Assembly: GCA_019359095.1 (NCBI GenBank) | Contig: JAHHHZ010000027.1 | Span: 110,749 to 174,748, forward strand | DNA from: Pleurocapsa minor HA4230-MV1 | Lineage (GTDB): Bacteria; Cyanobacteriota; Cyanobacteriia; Cyanobacteriales; Xenococcaceae | Direction of reading: 5' to 3' | DNA: 64,000 nucleotides | Shown: piece by piece, positions 8,043-17,272 of the stretch | How the letters are laid out: every line of letters begins with the position of its first letter | How positions within the stretch are numbered: position 1 is the first letter of the stretch | Notes under the pieces: generated by a model | Told to the model about the DNA's origin: nothing | Database searches by the model: none | The model's input: the letters and a program-made list of their open reading frames with translations, nothing else | Position numbers and translations under genes: made by a program

Positions 8043-9500
8043 ATGTTTGAAAGCTTAAGACTATTTTGGCGAGCAAAAAGATCTTTAAGAGTGCGTTTAA
8101 CTGCTTGGTATTTGTTGCTGTTAGGCGGTACTTTGATGATCTTTAGTGGTTATTTATATCTACAGTTAAAATTCAGCTTACTGAGTCAATTGGATACTAC
8201 TCTCAAAGTAGCTAGTACAGAGATTTTGACTAACTTAGTTGTCCAAAATGAGCGGATTAACTTTAGCGATACTGAGCAGTTTTGGTCTAATCAACAACAA
8301 TTGACCAGTGCTGGCTTTTCGGCTCGAATTATTGCTTCAGATGGTACTATTAGCGATGGTTTCGGCAATTATCAAACTATCAAGATTCTATTGCCTCACA
8401 AAAAAGGTTATCAAAAATTAAGTACACAAGATCAAAAATGGCGCACTTATAATCTACCATTAGCGATCGCCAACTCGAAAATTAGCGAAACAACTTGGGA
8501 GCATAATCGACCAATCCAGTGGTTACAGGTAGCTCAATCTTTAGAACCCGTAACTAAAGCCTTAGCTCATCTTTTAACTTTGATCTTATTTGGCTTTCCC
8601 CTAATCTTATTTTTTGCTAGTTTGGGCGGACTATTTTTAGCAGATCGTGCCTTGAGTCCGATTAATCGAATTATTCGCACCGCCGAAGCAATTAATTCAG
8701 ACGATTTGAGTTACAGAATTAACTATCAAGGAGTATCAGATGAAGTGGGACGTTTGGCAATGACTTTTGATCGGATGCTCAATCGAATTGAATTAGCTTT
8801 TGAACATGAACGGCGTTTTATTGCTGATGCTTCCCATGAGTTGCGCACACCTTTAACTGTAATCAAAGGAAAAATTGGCGTGATTTTAAGCCGTCAACGC
8901 ACTCCTGCTGAATATGAAACTGTCTTACAGGAGTTGAATAGTCAAACAAATCGTTTAATTCGTCTGACTAATAATTTATTATTTTTAGCCCGTTTAGAAC
9001 AAGAACAACTTCAAGGAAAAGAAGATTTGCTCAAAGTAGATTTAAGTAGTTTACTTGAGGTTTTAATTGAACAAATTCAACTAACTGATGAGTATGAAAT
9101 CGATCTTCAGGCTGAGATTATACCTAATTTATTTGTTTTGGGTAATTCTGACTTATTGACTAGTTTATTTTTAAACATTTTGGACAATGCAGTCAAGTAT
9201 ACCCCGCCTGGGGAGCAAATTCGCTTAACAACTAAGCTAGATCAGCAACAAAAACAAATTATCGTGGCGATCGCTAATACTGGAGTGGGCATTGCAGCAG
9301 AAGATTTACCTTATTTATTTGACCGCTTTTACCGTCTTAATCGCGATCGCGCTAGCCATAATCAAGGATCGGGTTTAGGTTTGGCGATCGCTGCTTTAAT
9401 CACTCGTTATCATGGAGGTCAAATTGCTGTAACTAGCCAAGATGAACTAACTACTTTTGAGGTTGTTTTACCTAGTGATGCTAGTAATTTTTCGGCTTAA
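8043..9500 (+). CDS. Membrane sensor histidine kinase, partner of the regulator at 7335
   Basis: A 485-residue protein: transmembrane helix about 20-40, a periplasmic domain about 41-175, a second helix about 178-202, then HAMP. The HisKA box is FIADASHELRTPLTV (phospho-His at about 264). The ATPase motifs N (NILDNAVKY), G1 (IANTGVGI), F (FDRFYRL) and G2 (GSGLGLAI) are complete. The periplasmic domain has no obvious metal-binding cysteine cluster. Its operon position makes it the cognate kinase. The signal is unknown. Confidence 0.9.
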   Translation: MFESLRLFWRAKRSLRVRLTAWYLLLLGGTLMIFSGYLYLQLKFSLLSQLDTTLKVASTEILTNLVVQNERINFSDTEQFWSNQQQLTSAGFSARIIASDGTISDGFGNYQTIKILLPHKKGYQKLSTQDQKWRTYNLPLAIANSKISETTWEHNRPIQWLQVAQSLEPVTKALAHLLTLILFGFPLILFFASLGGLFLADRALSPINRIIRTAEAINSDDLSYRINYQGVSDEVGRLAMTFDRMLNRIELAFEHERRFIADASHELRTPLTVIKGKIGVILSRQRTPAEYETVLQELNSQTNRLIRLTNNLLFLARLEQEQLQGKEDLLKVDLSSLLEVLIEQIQLTDEYEIDLQAEIIPNLFVLGNSDLLTSLFLNILDNAVKYTPPGEQIRLTTKLDQQQKQIIVAIANTGVGIAAEDLPYLFDRFYRLNRDRASHNQGSGLGLAIAALITRYHGGQIAVTSQDELTTFEVVLPSDASNFSA

Positions 9501-9514
9501 AAGCATCAAGTACT

Positions 9515-10786
9515 TTATTCATTCATGTTTTTGAGGGTGGCTACAGCAGAAGGAGAAATACGGTTGAGATATCTAAAGATCCAATATTTTAAGATTGTAT
9601 CGAGAATAACGGGAAAAGTAGCAATAAACAAAAATATCGCACTATGATTGGGTTGAACTCCTAAATGGCTGGCTAAGCCTTCTAGAATAACTTCCCAGCC
9701 GTGAGGGGAATGGAAACCAACGAATACATCTGTAAATAGAATAATTAAAAATGCTTTGGCACTATCACTTAAGCCATACATAATATCGTCCAAGAAACTT
9801 TTAATCGCCGTAATGCCTCGGCTATTAGTTAAAGCCACAATAACGAAGGTAAATAAACCTAATAAGTCGGCAAAAACATTGCTGATAGAACTATTACTTT
9901 TATGGCGAAATTCTACTGCTAATTCGTTAACTTTTTCCTTTAATTTTTCCTCAATAATTTCTGGAGCAATCGCTGGAACTATACTGAGTAAATTATTAAA
10001 TTTTAGTTCTTCTTCAAAATTTTGTAACTCTTTAAAAGCTTCTTCTTTCATTTCTAAATTAATAAAAATCTCTGAATGATGCTCTTTACGATAATTTTCT
10101 ACTAAAGGTAATAGAAAAAACTGTTTTGATATTTTTTGCGTTATTAGAGGAATTATAATTAATAATAAAAGACAGCGAATAGCTGCTTGAGTAACTCGCC
10201 TTTGACGACGAAAATTTTGAATCACTTCTACTTCACTATCACTCTTAAGATCGGTCTTAATCTTTTGGAAAGTTCTACCAAGCGATCTTGGCAAAGCTCC
10301 TGTTTTTTGGGTAATTGCTGGAACTTTGGTCAAATTATCTTTACCCTGAGTCTGGCTGTCAATTTTGATTTCTAATTTTTCGATAGTATTTACTTCAGAA
10401 ACAATCGGCAGCTCAATATTATTTTCTCGATGTTCATTTAACACTTCTTCAATTAAAATAATTTTTGACCAATAACCTTGATCATGATTATTTAAAAAAA
10501 AACGACTAACTTTAAATTCTGCTAAGTTTACTTTAATACTTGTTAGATATCTATCTATATCAGACTGCAAATAATTCAAGATAATATCTTGATTATTTTC
10601 CATTTTAGTTTGGTTTTGGGACGTAGCATAATCTGCTTTTAAAGATTTAATACTCAAAGCAGCTAAGTAAGCTCTTTCTAAGGCTCTAGCTGGAGTATTA
10701 GTAAACCATTGATAGCTATTCTGAGAATAAGTAAGTAGATTATGCAGAATAACTTCTGTTTGATGATTATCTAAAGAGTTTTTCAC
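9515..10786 (-). CDS. pxcA: Proton extrusion protein PxcA (CemA/Ycf10 family)
   Basis: A 423-residue protein. The long hydrophilic N-terminal half ends in a basic FRRQRRVTQAAIR just before the first membrane helix (about 200-220). Three further helices fill the last 140 residues, with the family signature GFHSPHGWEVILEGL and a YWIFRYLNRISPSAVATL end. Family members drive light-dependent Na+-stimulated proton release and affect inorganic carbon uptake. It lies beside the sbtA operon but is a separate unit. The N-terminal extension relative to chloroplast CemA is normal for cyanobacteria. Confidence 0.88.
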   Translation of the reverse strand: MKNSLDNHQTEVILHNLLTYSQNSYQWFTNTPARALERAYLAALSIKSLKADYATSQNQTKMENNQDIILNYLQSDIDRYLTSIKVNLAEFKVSRFFLNNHDQGYWSKIILIEEVLNEHRENNIELPIVSEVNTIEKLEIKIDSQTQGKDNLTKVPAITQKTGALPRSLGRTFQKIKTDLKSDSEVEVIQNFRRQRRVTQAAIRCLLLLIIIPLITQKISKQFFLLPLVENYRKEHHSEIFINLEMKEEAFKELQNFEEELKFNNLLSIVPAIAPEIIEEKLKEKVNELAVEFRHKSNSSISNVFADLLGLFTFVIVALTNSRGITAIKSFLDDIMYGLSDSAKAFLIILFTDVFVGFHSPHGWEVILEGLASHLGVQPNHSAIFLFIATFPVILDTILKYWIFRYLNRISPSAVATLKNMNE

Positions 10787-10910
10787 GATACGATTAACTT
10801 AATTTTTGTTTATTTTATTTTTTAAAAATATGCTCTAACTTAAATTATATTTTTTTCTGCTCTCAAATATTAGTATGTGTTGCGTATAAATATGTCTTTT
10901 AAACTTAGTA

Positions 10911-11579
10911 TTAATGAATAAATGGTAGTGGATTGGGAATTGGAAATGGCCCAGAACTTAGTAGACAAAACTTACTACAATCCGAATCATAGGCATTGAT
11001 TTTACCAGTTTCAATTTCATATATCCAAGCATGAAGGGATATTTTTCCTGCTCGCATTTTAGAACGAATTACAGGATAAGTTTCTAGATTTTCGATCTGA
11101 GTCAAAACATTTTCTTCAACAGCTATTTTTAACAACTCCTCTTCAGTGCAATTAGCATAATTTTCTTTTAACAAACGTCGAATAGACTCACCATGATGTT
11201 TTAACCAGTCATAAACTAAAGGCATGTCATCATTTAATTTATTAAGCTGTAAAAGGGCTTTCATACTACCGCAATGAGAATGTCCACAAACAATAATATG
11301 TTCAATGTTTAAAGCAGCAACTGCATATTCAATTCCTGCACCCTCACTACTATTGAGAGTTCCATGAGCTGGAATCATATTGCCAATATTGCGGATCACA
11401 AACAGTTCCCCTGGTTTTGTTTGAGTTAGTAAGTTAGGGTCAATTCTCGAATCAGAACAGGTAATAAATAAAACTTCTGGAGTTTGTTTGAGAGACAATT
11501 CTTGGAAAAACTTTTGATGAGTATCAAAATAGTTATTTTGGAATTGACTTAACCCTTGAATAATTTTGTTAATAGGCAT
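10911..11579 (-). CDS. Beta-class carbonic anhydrase
   Basis: A 222-residue enzyme that interconverts CO2 and bicarbonate. Zinc ligands and the catalytic dyad are visible: CSDSRID (Cys at about 41, Asp-Arg pair) and CGHSHCGSMKALL (His about 98, Cys about 101). No signal peptide is seen, so it is cytosolic or membrane-associated. It is the last gene after sbtA and sbtB on the same strand (gap 61), which suggests a role tied to bicarbonate uptake rather than the carboxysome; it has no carboxysomal CcaA-type C-terminal extension. Confidence 0.88.
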   Translation of the reverse strand: MPINKIIQGLSQFQNNYFDTHQKFFQELSLKQTPEVLFITCSDSRIDPNLLTQTKPGELFVIRNIGNMIPAHGTLNSSEGAGIEYAVAALNIEHIIVCGHSHCGSMKALLQLNKLNDDMPLVYDWLKHHGESIRRLLKENYANCTEEELLKIAVEENVLTQIENLETYPVIRSKMRAGKISLHAWIYEIETGKINAYDSDCSKFCLLSSGPFPIPNPLPFIH

Positions 11580-11640
11580 AAATAACTCTATAAATTGCCA
11601 TATTATCTTTAAACCACAATAATATTTGCCGACAAATCGT

Positions 11641-11934
11641 TCAATGATTAATCCAAGCTGCTTCTGTAACTAAACAGATTCCACCAACTTTTTTTAGAAG
11701 AGGCTTAATTTCTTCGGTCAAAAAATTTAGCTGTTTTTCATTCGTGCAAACGGTCAAAATATAAGCGTTGCTAAATACTCTGTCGAGATCAATATCGGTG
11801 AAACCGCGATCGCCTTTTCCAGTTGTGTTATCAATCACGGTATAGCCCGATACACCGACTTTTTCGAGTATTTTTAGCACGCGCTCAAGTTTTTGACTAC
11901 TAATGATGATTTCTACTTTGTGAACTGATTGCAT
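11641..11934 (-). CDS. sbtB: SbtB, PII-like regulator of the bicarbonate transporter, short form
   Basis: A 97-residue PII-fold protein lying 3 bases downstream of sbtA. The conserved GVSGYTVIDNTTGKGDRG segment opens the T-loop, and the beta-strand VEIIISSQKLERVLKIL matches the family start. SbtB trimers bind adenine nucleotides, including cAMP and c-di-AMP, and control SbtA. This copy stops at TEAAWINH. It lacks the C-terminal cysteine R-loop (CGPxGC) found in several characterised SbtB proteins, and its T-loop is short. Redox-sensitive regulation through that loop should therefore be absent (inference). Confidence 0.82.
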   Translation of the reverse strand: MQSVHKVEIIISSQKLERVLKILEKVGVSGYTVIDNTTGKGDRGFTDIDLDRVFSNAYILTVCTNEKQLNFLTEEIKPLLKKVGGICLVTEAAWINH

Positions 11935-11937
11935 TGT

Positions 11938-13035
11938 TTAAACAAATAAATGTTTGATTATTTCTAAATAAAGCGGAATGCCAACAATAATGTTGAAGGG
12001 AAAAGTAAGAGCCAACGCCATAGAAACATAAAGACTGGGATTAGCTTCTGGGACAGTCATTCTCATCGCTGCGGGAACGGCAATATAAGAGGCACTAGCG
12101 CATAAAACTGCAAACAATAAAGCGTCGCCTTCTGTAAAACCCAAAACTTTGGCGATCCCAATTCCAATTAAGGCATTAATGACTGGAATAAACACAGAAA
12201 AGCTAATTAAAAATGTACCAGTTTTACTTAAATCTTTGATTCTTTTAGCAGCCACTAATCCCATGTCTAATAAAAAGAAAGTTAAAGCACCATAGAAAAT
12301 ACCTTGAGTAAATGGTTCTAGTTTTGTCCAGCCCTCTTCTCCAGTTAAAATGCCAATAATTAAACTCCCAATTAACAGAAAAACTGAGGCATTCAAAAAA
12401 GCTTCTCTTAAAACTTGACCCCAAGAAAAGTCAGATTGCTCTTGGTTAATTTTATCCTTCTGAGTAGTAGGAAATGCTGCTGAGGGAGTACCAGTAGCAG
12501 ATGAATACTGATATTTACTTTCGCCATTGTATTCAGGTTCAAATTTTGGTGAGGAACTACTTAATTCCTTTACTGGAGCAAACATTTTAACCAAAATAAT
12601 ACCCACAATAATTGCAGGAGATTCCATTAAAGCTAATGCAGCTACCATATGTCCACCGTAAGGAATTTGGAGCTTTTCCAAAAAAGAACTCGCCGTAATA
12701 AACGTCACAGCACTAATTGAACCATAAGTAGCAGCGATCGCCGCAGCGTTATAGCTATTAAGCTTAGTCTTTAAGATAAAAAAGGTATAGATTGGCACTA
12801 CACAAGCCATGACTATTGATGCTAGTAAAGTGAGTGCAATGTTTAAATTAATGCCACTTTCTGCTAATTCATGACCACCTTTAAAACCAATCGCAATTAA
12901 AAGATATAAAGAAAATAGTTTAGGTAGAGGCGCAGGAATTTCCAGATCAGATTTAGTAAACACGGCGAGCATCCCCAAAAAGAAAAACAACACTGGGGGA
13001 TTTAGTAAATTAAATAAAATTAGACTGCCATCCAT
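11938..13035 (-). CDS. sbtA: Sodium-dependent bicarbonate transporter SbtA
   Basis: A 365-residue integral membrane protein of the SBT superfamily with about ten helices in two inverted halves, separated by a hydrophilic loop (about 160-205). Recognisable stretches are NPPVLFFFLGMLAVFTKSDL at the start, GFKGGHELA, and CASASYIAVPAAMRM near the end. It imports HCO3- with Na+ at high affinity for the CO2-concentrating mechanism. The operon order sbtA-sbtB-carbonic anhydrase is clear. Expression is normally induced by low CO2; I could not fix an operator. Confidence 0.92.
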   Translation of the reverse strand: MDGSLILFNLLNPPVLFFFLGMLAVFTKSDLEIPAPLPKLFSLYLLIAIGFKGGHELAESGINLNIALTLLASIVMACVVPIYTFFILKTKLNSYNAAAIAATYGSISAVTFITASSFLEKLQIPYGGHMVAALALMESPAIIVGIILVKMFAPVKELSSSSPKFEPEYNGESKYQYSSATGTPSAAFPTTQKDKINQEQSDFSWGQVLREAFLNASVFLLIGSLIIGILTGEEGWTKLEPFTQGIFYGALTFFLLDMGLVAAKRIKDLSKTGTFLISFSVFIPVINALIGIGIAKVLGFTEGDALLFAVLCASASYIAVPAAMRMTVPEANPSLYVSMALALTFPFNIIVGIPLYLEIIKHLFV

Positions 13036-13362
13036 AAGTTGCTCTTAGCTGATTTATTGTGACAATGTTAGTTTACAGATCTCCAATCAAGATAATCCAA
13101 AGTTTGTAAGAAAATAATGAGAGAATTCTAAGAATTTTCTTATAGAACAGGAAATACCTAGGTTTCCTCGGCTTATTCCACTTTCACAGGAGACGCTATC
13201 TGAAAAGTAATAATGCTCAAATATTTGGTACAGGAGCAAAAATTTTTGGGATCTCACTCTTAAGATGTAAAGTCTAATTGCTTTAGATCCTGTTGAACAT
13301 TGACCGTGGTAGAATCCTATATTATTGAAAAGGATTTATGATAAGTAAGGACTTAAGTAAGT
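13036..13362. promoter_or_regulatory. Divergent control region between sbtA and trxA
   Basis: A 327-base gap separates the divergent sbtA and trxA starts. It contains the 20-base imperfect palindrome AGGAAATACCTAGGTTTCCT at 13149-13168, a possible protein-binding site or hairpin. AT-rich stretches that could hold promoters occur on both sides, for example TTGACC at 13302 upstream of trxA. No reading frame looks coding. Assignment of any regulator is not possible from sequence alone. Confidence 0.35.
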
Positions 13363-13689
13363 ATGTCATCATCAGCCGCGCCAGTAACAGATGCTAGTTT
13401 TCCTGAAGAGGTTCTAGAAAGCTCAGTACCAGTTTTAGTAGACTTTTGGGCCCCTTGGTGCGGGCCATGCCGCATGGTTGCGCCAGTAGTCGATGAAATC
13501 GCCGAGCAGTACGACGGGCAAATCAAAGTTGTCAAGTTAAATACAGACGAAAATCCCCAAGTTGCTAGTCAGTATGGTATTCGTAGCATTCCTACTTTAA
13601 TGATCTTCAAAGATGGTCAACGAGTAGACATGGTAGTGGGCGCAGTACCCAAAACTACTTTGGCAACTACCATCGAAAAGTATCTTTAA
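13363..13689 (+). CDS. trxA: Thioredoxin (m-type)
   Basis: A 108-residue single-domain thioredoxin with the active site [10 protein letters not shown] (Cys at about 33 and 36), the cis-proline SIPTLMIF and the Asp/Lys pattern of the fold. It reduces disulfides of Calvin-cycle and other enzymes using ferredoxin- or NADPH-thioredoxin reductase. The length is normal and there is no signal peptide. The ATG at 13363 is preceded by an AAGTAAGT purine stretch. It is monocistronic; a large hairpin lies 43 bases downstream. Confidence 0.95.
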   Translation: MSSSAAPVTDASFPEEVLESSVPVLVDFWAPWCGPCRMVAPVVDEIAEQYDGQIKVVKLNTDENPQVASQYGIRSIPTLMIFKDGQRVDMVVGAVPKTTLATTIEKYL

Positions 13690-14115
13690 ATTTAGATATT
13701 TTTAGTTTGTCTCACAATAATTACAGCTCGATAGCTCTAGCAAATTAGATTAAAGATTAAAAATTTAGCTAGAGCTAATCAAAAACAAAAGCCAATTCTC
13801 AAGATTTGAACAGCAAAATCAAGAGTAACAACCAAGGCTAAGATTAATTTTTGACTTTAGTTATTTTCATTGAGCCAGCAAAGTCATCTAGGGTGTATTG
13901 CCCATTGACTCCACTCAAAAATTCGTCGGTTGCTTTTCTACATCCGCCCCAATCGTGGTGGAGCAATCATCTCAAAAATATCATAGATAAATAGTCGGGT
14001 AGGACTGTTGTACATCAAGATTACTCTGTTTAAAGTTAATTATCTCCCTTAATCGGCAACGGTTGCAGATTCAATTAAAATAAGTGATGATTGAAAGTCC
14101 TTATCATGCCTAACT
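13690..14115. other. Intergenic region after trxA with a long hairpin
   Basis: The segment has a strong inverted repeat, TAGCTCTAGC (13732-13741) with GCTAGAGCTA (13768-13777), extended by AT pairs; it lacks a clear T-tract. On the minus strand, about 13850-13973, a 40-codon frame reads DWGGCRKATDEFLSGVNGQ, but it has no good start and stops abut it in neighbouring frames. I see no other supported feature. Confidence 0.35.
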
Positions 14116-15180
14116 ATGGACGCATTTGCCAGTAACTCAAAGATTTTAGATCAACAGCTACAGCAACTACTTGTCGATTTAGCAAACCATCCCCAAGGTA
14201 AATTGATTCAAAGAGCTTTACAGGTACTACTGAGGGTTGCAGGGGAAGACACAGAGCGTCTGGACTGGAAAATTTTAACTGCATCTCTAGAAGATTTAGA
14301 ACAGGGGTTTAAAAAATTTTCTCCCTATCGCCATACCAGAAAAATCGCTATTTTTGGTTCTGCCAGAACTTCACCTCAGCAGCCAGAATATCAGGTAGCA
14401 TCCGATTTTGCTCGTTGTATGACCCAAGCAGGGTTTATGGTCATTACAGGGGCAGGAGGGGGTATTATGCAGGCAGGAAACGAAGGTGCAGGTAGAGATA
14501 ATTCTTTTGGCTTAAATATTAAACTTCCTTTTGAACAGGGTGCAAACTCCGCAATTAATGGGGATGATAAGCTGATTAATTTCAAATACTTCTTTACGCG
14601 GAAATTATTTTTCTTAAAAGAGAGTGATGCGATCGCTCTTTTTCCAGGAGGATTTGGCACTCAAGACGAGGCATTTGAAACTCTGACTCTTTGTCAAACT
14701 GGTAAATATGGACCTGTACCGTTGGTGTTAGTGGATCGACCAGGGGGAGATTACTGGCATTCTTGGAATGATTATATTTGCAATCAATTAGAAGCCAAGG
14801 GTCTAATTAGTCCCGAAGATTCTAGTTTATATACGATTACCGATCGCCTGGATGTTGCTTGTCAGACCATCAAGAATTTTTATCGAGTGTACCATTCAAG
14901 TCGTTATATAGGCAAGCTGTTTGTCATACGCCTCAAACTAGAATTGTCAGATCTGATGGTGGCAGAATTAAATCAAGAATTTAATGATATTCTCAGCCAC
15001 GGAGAGATTAAGAAAAATATTGCTCTGCCTGAAGAACAGCAAGACTTGGAAGCTCTTGTTTTGCCACGCTTAAGCTTTTATTTTAACCAGAAAAGCTTTG
15101 GTCGTCTTTATCAGCTAATCAGTAAAATCAATCGTTTGGGGGATGCTTGTAATGCCACCAAACACCCCGAAATTAAGTAG
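14116..15180 (+). CDS. LOG-family (TIGR00730-type) Rossmann-fold protein
   Basis: A 354-residue protein with the lysine-decarboxylase-like/LOG fold. The diagnostic motif PGGFGTQDEAFE (about 177-188) and the nucleotide-binding GGGIMQAGNEGA (about 114-125) are both present. Family members release cytokinin bases from their ribotides or act as nucleotide phosphoribohydrolases; none decarboxylates lysine. The N-terminal about 70 residues and the C-terminal about 100 residues extend beyond the core, as in the long cyanobacterial subgroup. The substrate here is unknown. It is transcribed alone. Confidence 0.8.
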   Translation: MDAFASNSKILDQQLQQLLVDLANHPQGKLIQRALQVLLRVAGEDTERLDWKILTASLEDLEQGFKKFSPYRHTRKIAIFGSARTSPQQPEYQVASDFARCMTQAGFMVITGAGGGIMQAGNEGAGRDNSFGLNIKLPFEQGANSAINGDDKLINFKYFFTRKLFFLKESDAIALFPGGFGTQDEAFETLTLCQTGKYGPVPLVLVDRPGGDYWHSWNDYICNQLEAKGLISPEDSSLYTITDRLDVACQTIKNFYRVYHSSRYIGKLFVIRLKLELSDLMVAELNQEFNDILSHGEIKKNIALPEEQQDLEALVLPRLSFYFNQKSFGRLYQLISKINRLGDACNATKHPEIK

Positions 15181-15363
15181 TATTACTAGGGCAAGTGAAA
15201 ATAAAGTAAATAATAAAAGACATATATTAAGCTTTGTATGGATATTTGCTGTATATCTAAATATTTTCTTTAGATTTGATCTGATTAGACTAAGATTTAG
15301 ATTGTTAGCATAATTAAACTTTGAGCTAAGACAATTACATCTATTATTTGAAGGTGAAGCAAG

Positions 15364-15585
15364 TTGAATACCACATTATTACGCCAAACCTGGAACCTGA
15401 TTGAGACTACCAACGCCTGGGAGTTATTAGAAGCCAGCGAATCAGATTTAATTCAAGGATTATTACAGCGTTTAGATGCTCAAAAACCGTTGGCAGATCA
15501 AGAACGTGTTTCTCTAAATGACTATCTACAGACCAAAATGAGTCTAATTAAAGATACGGCTGAGTCTCGTTTGGTAATGGCTTAA
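15364..15585 (+). CDS. Small conserved-looking protein, unknown function
   Basis: A 73-residue protein predicted to be all-helical and soluble (LLRQTWNLIETTNAWELLEA). It starts with TTG at 15364, preceded by GAAGGTGAAG as a plausible ribosome site. I do not recognise the family. The coding character is supported by composition and an isolated, clean frame between LOG and the next minus-strand gene. It has no membrane segment or metal motif. Confidence 0.55.
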   Translation: MNTTLLRQTWNLIETTNAWELLEASESDLIQGLLQRLDAQKPLADQERVSLNDYLQTKMSLIKDTAESRLVMA

Positions 15586-15669
15586 ATTCTGTTTGCAGTA
15601 GATAACTAATGAATCATAAGTTGCCCAGGAGACAAAAAGTCGCTGGTGATCAATAGGCGATCGCTTAAT

Positions 15670-15960
15670 CTAAATTCTACGCCAAATTTGGTAACTTTGA
15701 TTTAATAGCCAAAATAACTGTCTTATCTGGGCGGTTTGTAGCTGTAATAACTGATATTGTTGACGAATCTGAGCAATATTATCCTGTCCTTGGTAAATTA
15801 CCTGGGGTGCGACTGGCAACAGGATACTAAAGTAGCTTTCATAATTAATCAAAATAGAGGTAATGCGGGTAATAATGAGGCGCAATTGCCAAATTCTAAT
15901 CGCTATGTAAATATTGAGCAGCGTAATTGATAAATTAACGGCAATAATTAAAAATATCAT
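15670..15960 (-). CDS. Small single-pass membrane protein, unknown function
   Basis: A 96-residue protein: one N-terminal transmembrane helix (about 2-22, MIFLIIAVNLSITLLNIYIA), then an amphipathic Gln-rich helical region (IRQQYQLLQLQTAQIRQLFW). It is divergent from the LpxB-like gene with a 46-base gap, so the two share a control region. I do not recognise a named family. The topology suggests a small membrane-anchored coiled-coil protein. Confidence 0.6.
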   Translation of the reverse strand: MIFLIIAVNLSITLLNIYIAIRIWQLRLIITRITSILINYESYFSILLPVAPQVIYQGQDNIAQIRQQYQLLQLQTAQIRQLFWLLNQSYQIWRRI

Positions 15961-16006
15961 TAAGTAAATTGTCTACAGTAGAGCCAGATTAACTGGTCAA
16001 AATCGA

Positions 16007-17230
16007 ATGAAACTGCTAGTTCTGAGCAATGGGCATGGAGAAGATCTAATCGCCACCCGTATTATAGAACGACTTCTACAAAATATTGCAGAACTAGAAA
16101 TAACGGCTCTACCAATAGTTGGACAGGGGTACGCTTACCAAAATCTCAATATTCCTCTGGCGGGGCGAGTTCAGCAAATGCCTTCGGGTGGTTTTATCTA
16201 TAAGGGAGGTAATCCACTTTGGCAAGATCTGCGTGGAGGTTTAATTCAATTAACCTTAGAACAAATCTGCCTCGTACGTCAATGGAGAAAAACTGGAGGC
16301 AAGATCCTCGCAGTAGGAGATCTTGTTCCTTTACTCTATGCCTGGTTAAGCAAGGCTGACTATGCTTTTGTCGGTACTGCCAAATCTGAATACTATTTAC
16401 GAGATGAATTTGGTTGGTTAGCTCAAACATCTTGGCTAGAGCGCAAGTTTGACTCGGTGTATCTACCTTGGGAGCGCTGGTTAATGAGTCGCGATCGCTG
16501 TCGAGGAGTATTCCCCAGAGATAGTTTAACCACCGAAATTTTGCAGCAGAAGGCAATTCCTGCTTACGATTTGGGTAATCCGATGATGGATGATTTAACG
16601 ACTAAAAGTAAAACCAGAGAAGCAGGTAAGTTAGATATCTTACTTTTACCAGGCTCAAGAATGCCCGAAGCCATCAGAAATTGGCAGCAGATCTTAATGG
16701 GAGTTTGGTCAGTAAACAAAACCCTGTCTCAAGTACAATTGAACTTCAATGCCGCGATCGCTCCTGCATTAGATTTAAAATCTTTTGCTCTTAGTGCGAT
16801 TACTCAGGGATGGCAGGTAACCTCAAGACAGGAAAAAACCGTTATTTTGGGGCAAAAGGAGCGTACTTTGACTCTTACTCAAGAGCATAACCAAGAATTC
16901 TTTCAGCAAGCAGATATAGCGATCGCCATGGCAGGAACAGCTACGGAACAGTTTGTCGGGTTGGGTAAGCCTGTCGTCATTTTTCCTGGACAGGGGCCAC
17001 AGTTTACCTACGCTTTTGCCGAAGCTCAAGCTCGTTTACTCGGCTGTGGAATTTTAATGGTCGAAAATCCTGGTCAAGTAGGTAAGGCGATCGCTAAAGT
17101 GATTGACGACGAGGAGTTGTTGAAGGAGATTATGATTAATGGTCAGCGTCGTATGGGAGAGGCTGGAGCAGCCCAAAGAATTGCCGAGTGTCTGCAAAAA
17201 ACGCTATTATCCTCAGAACAATTTTTGTAA
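16007..17230 (+). CDS. Lipid-A-disaccharide synthase-related protein (cyanobacterial LpxB-like)
   Basis: A 407-residue protein with a GT-B-like fold. It starts with LVLSNGHGEDLIATRII and has a C-terminal nucleotide-sugar site AMAGTATEQFVGLGKPVVIF (about 315-334). This matches the cyanobacterial/plant LpxB-related family (TIGR03492-like), which is distinct from true LpxB. The role is probably in glycolipid or envelope synthesis, but the reaction is not established. It is followed 42 bases later by a HAD phosphatase on the same strand. Confidence 0.75.
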   Translation: MKLLVLSNGHGEDLIATRIIERLLQNIAELEITALPIVGQGYAYQNLNIPLAGRVQQMPSGGFIYKGGNPLWQDLRGGLIQLTLEQICLVRQWRKTGGKILAVGDLVPLLYAWLSKADYAFVGTAKSEYYLRDEFGWLAQTSWLERKFDSVYLPWERWLMSRDRCRGVFPRDSLTTEILQQKAIPAYDLGNPMMDDLTTKSKTREAGKLDILLLPGSRMPEAIRNWQQILMGVWSVNKTLSQVQLNFNAAIAPALDLKSFALSAITQGWQVTSRQEKTVILGQKERTLTLTQEHNQEFFQQADIAIAMAGTATEQFVGLGKPVVIFPGQGPQFTYAFAEAQARLLGCGILMVENPGQVGKAIAKVIDDEELLKEIMINGQRRMGEAGAAQRIAECLQKTLLSSEQFL

Positions 17231-17272
17231 ACATTTATTAGGCAATCGAACAGCAAAAACCGACTTTACAAT

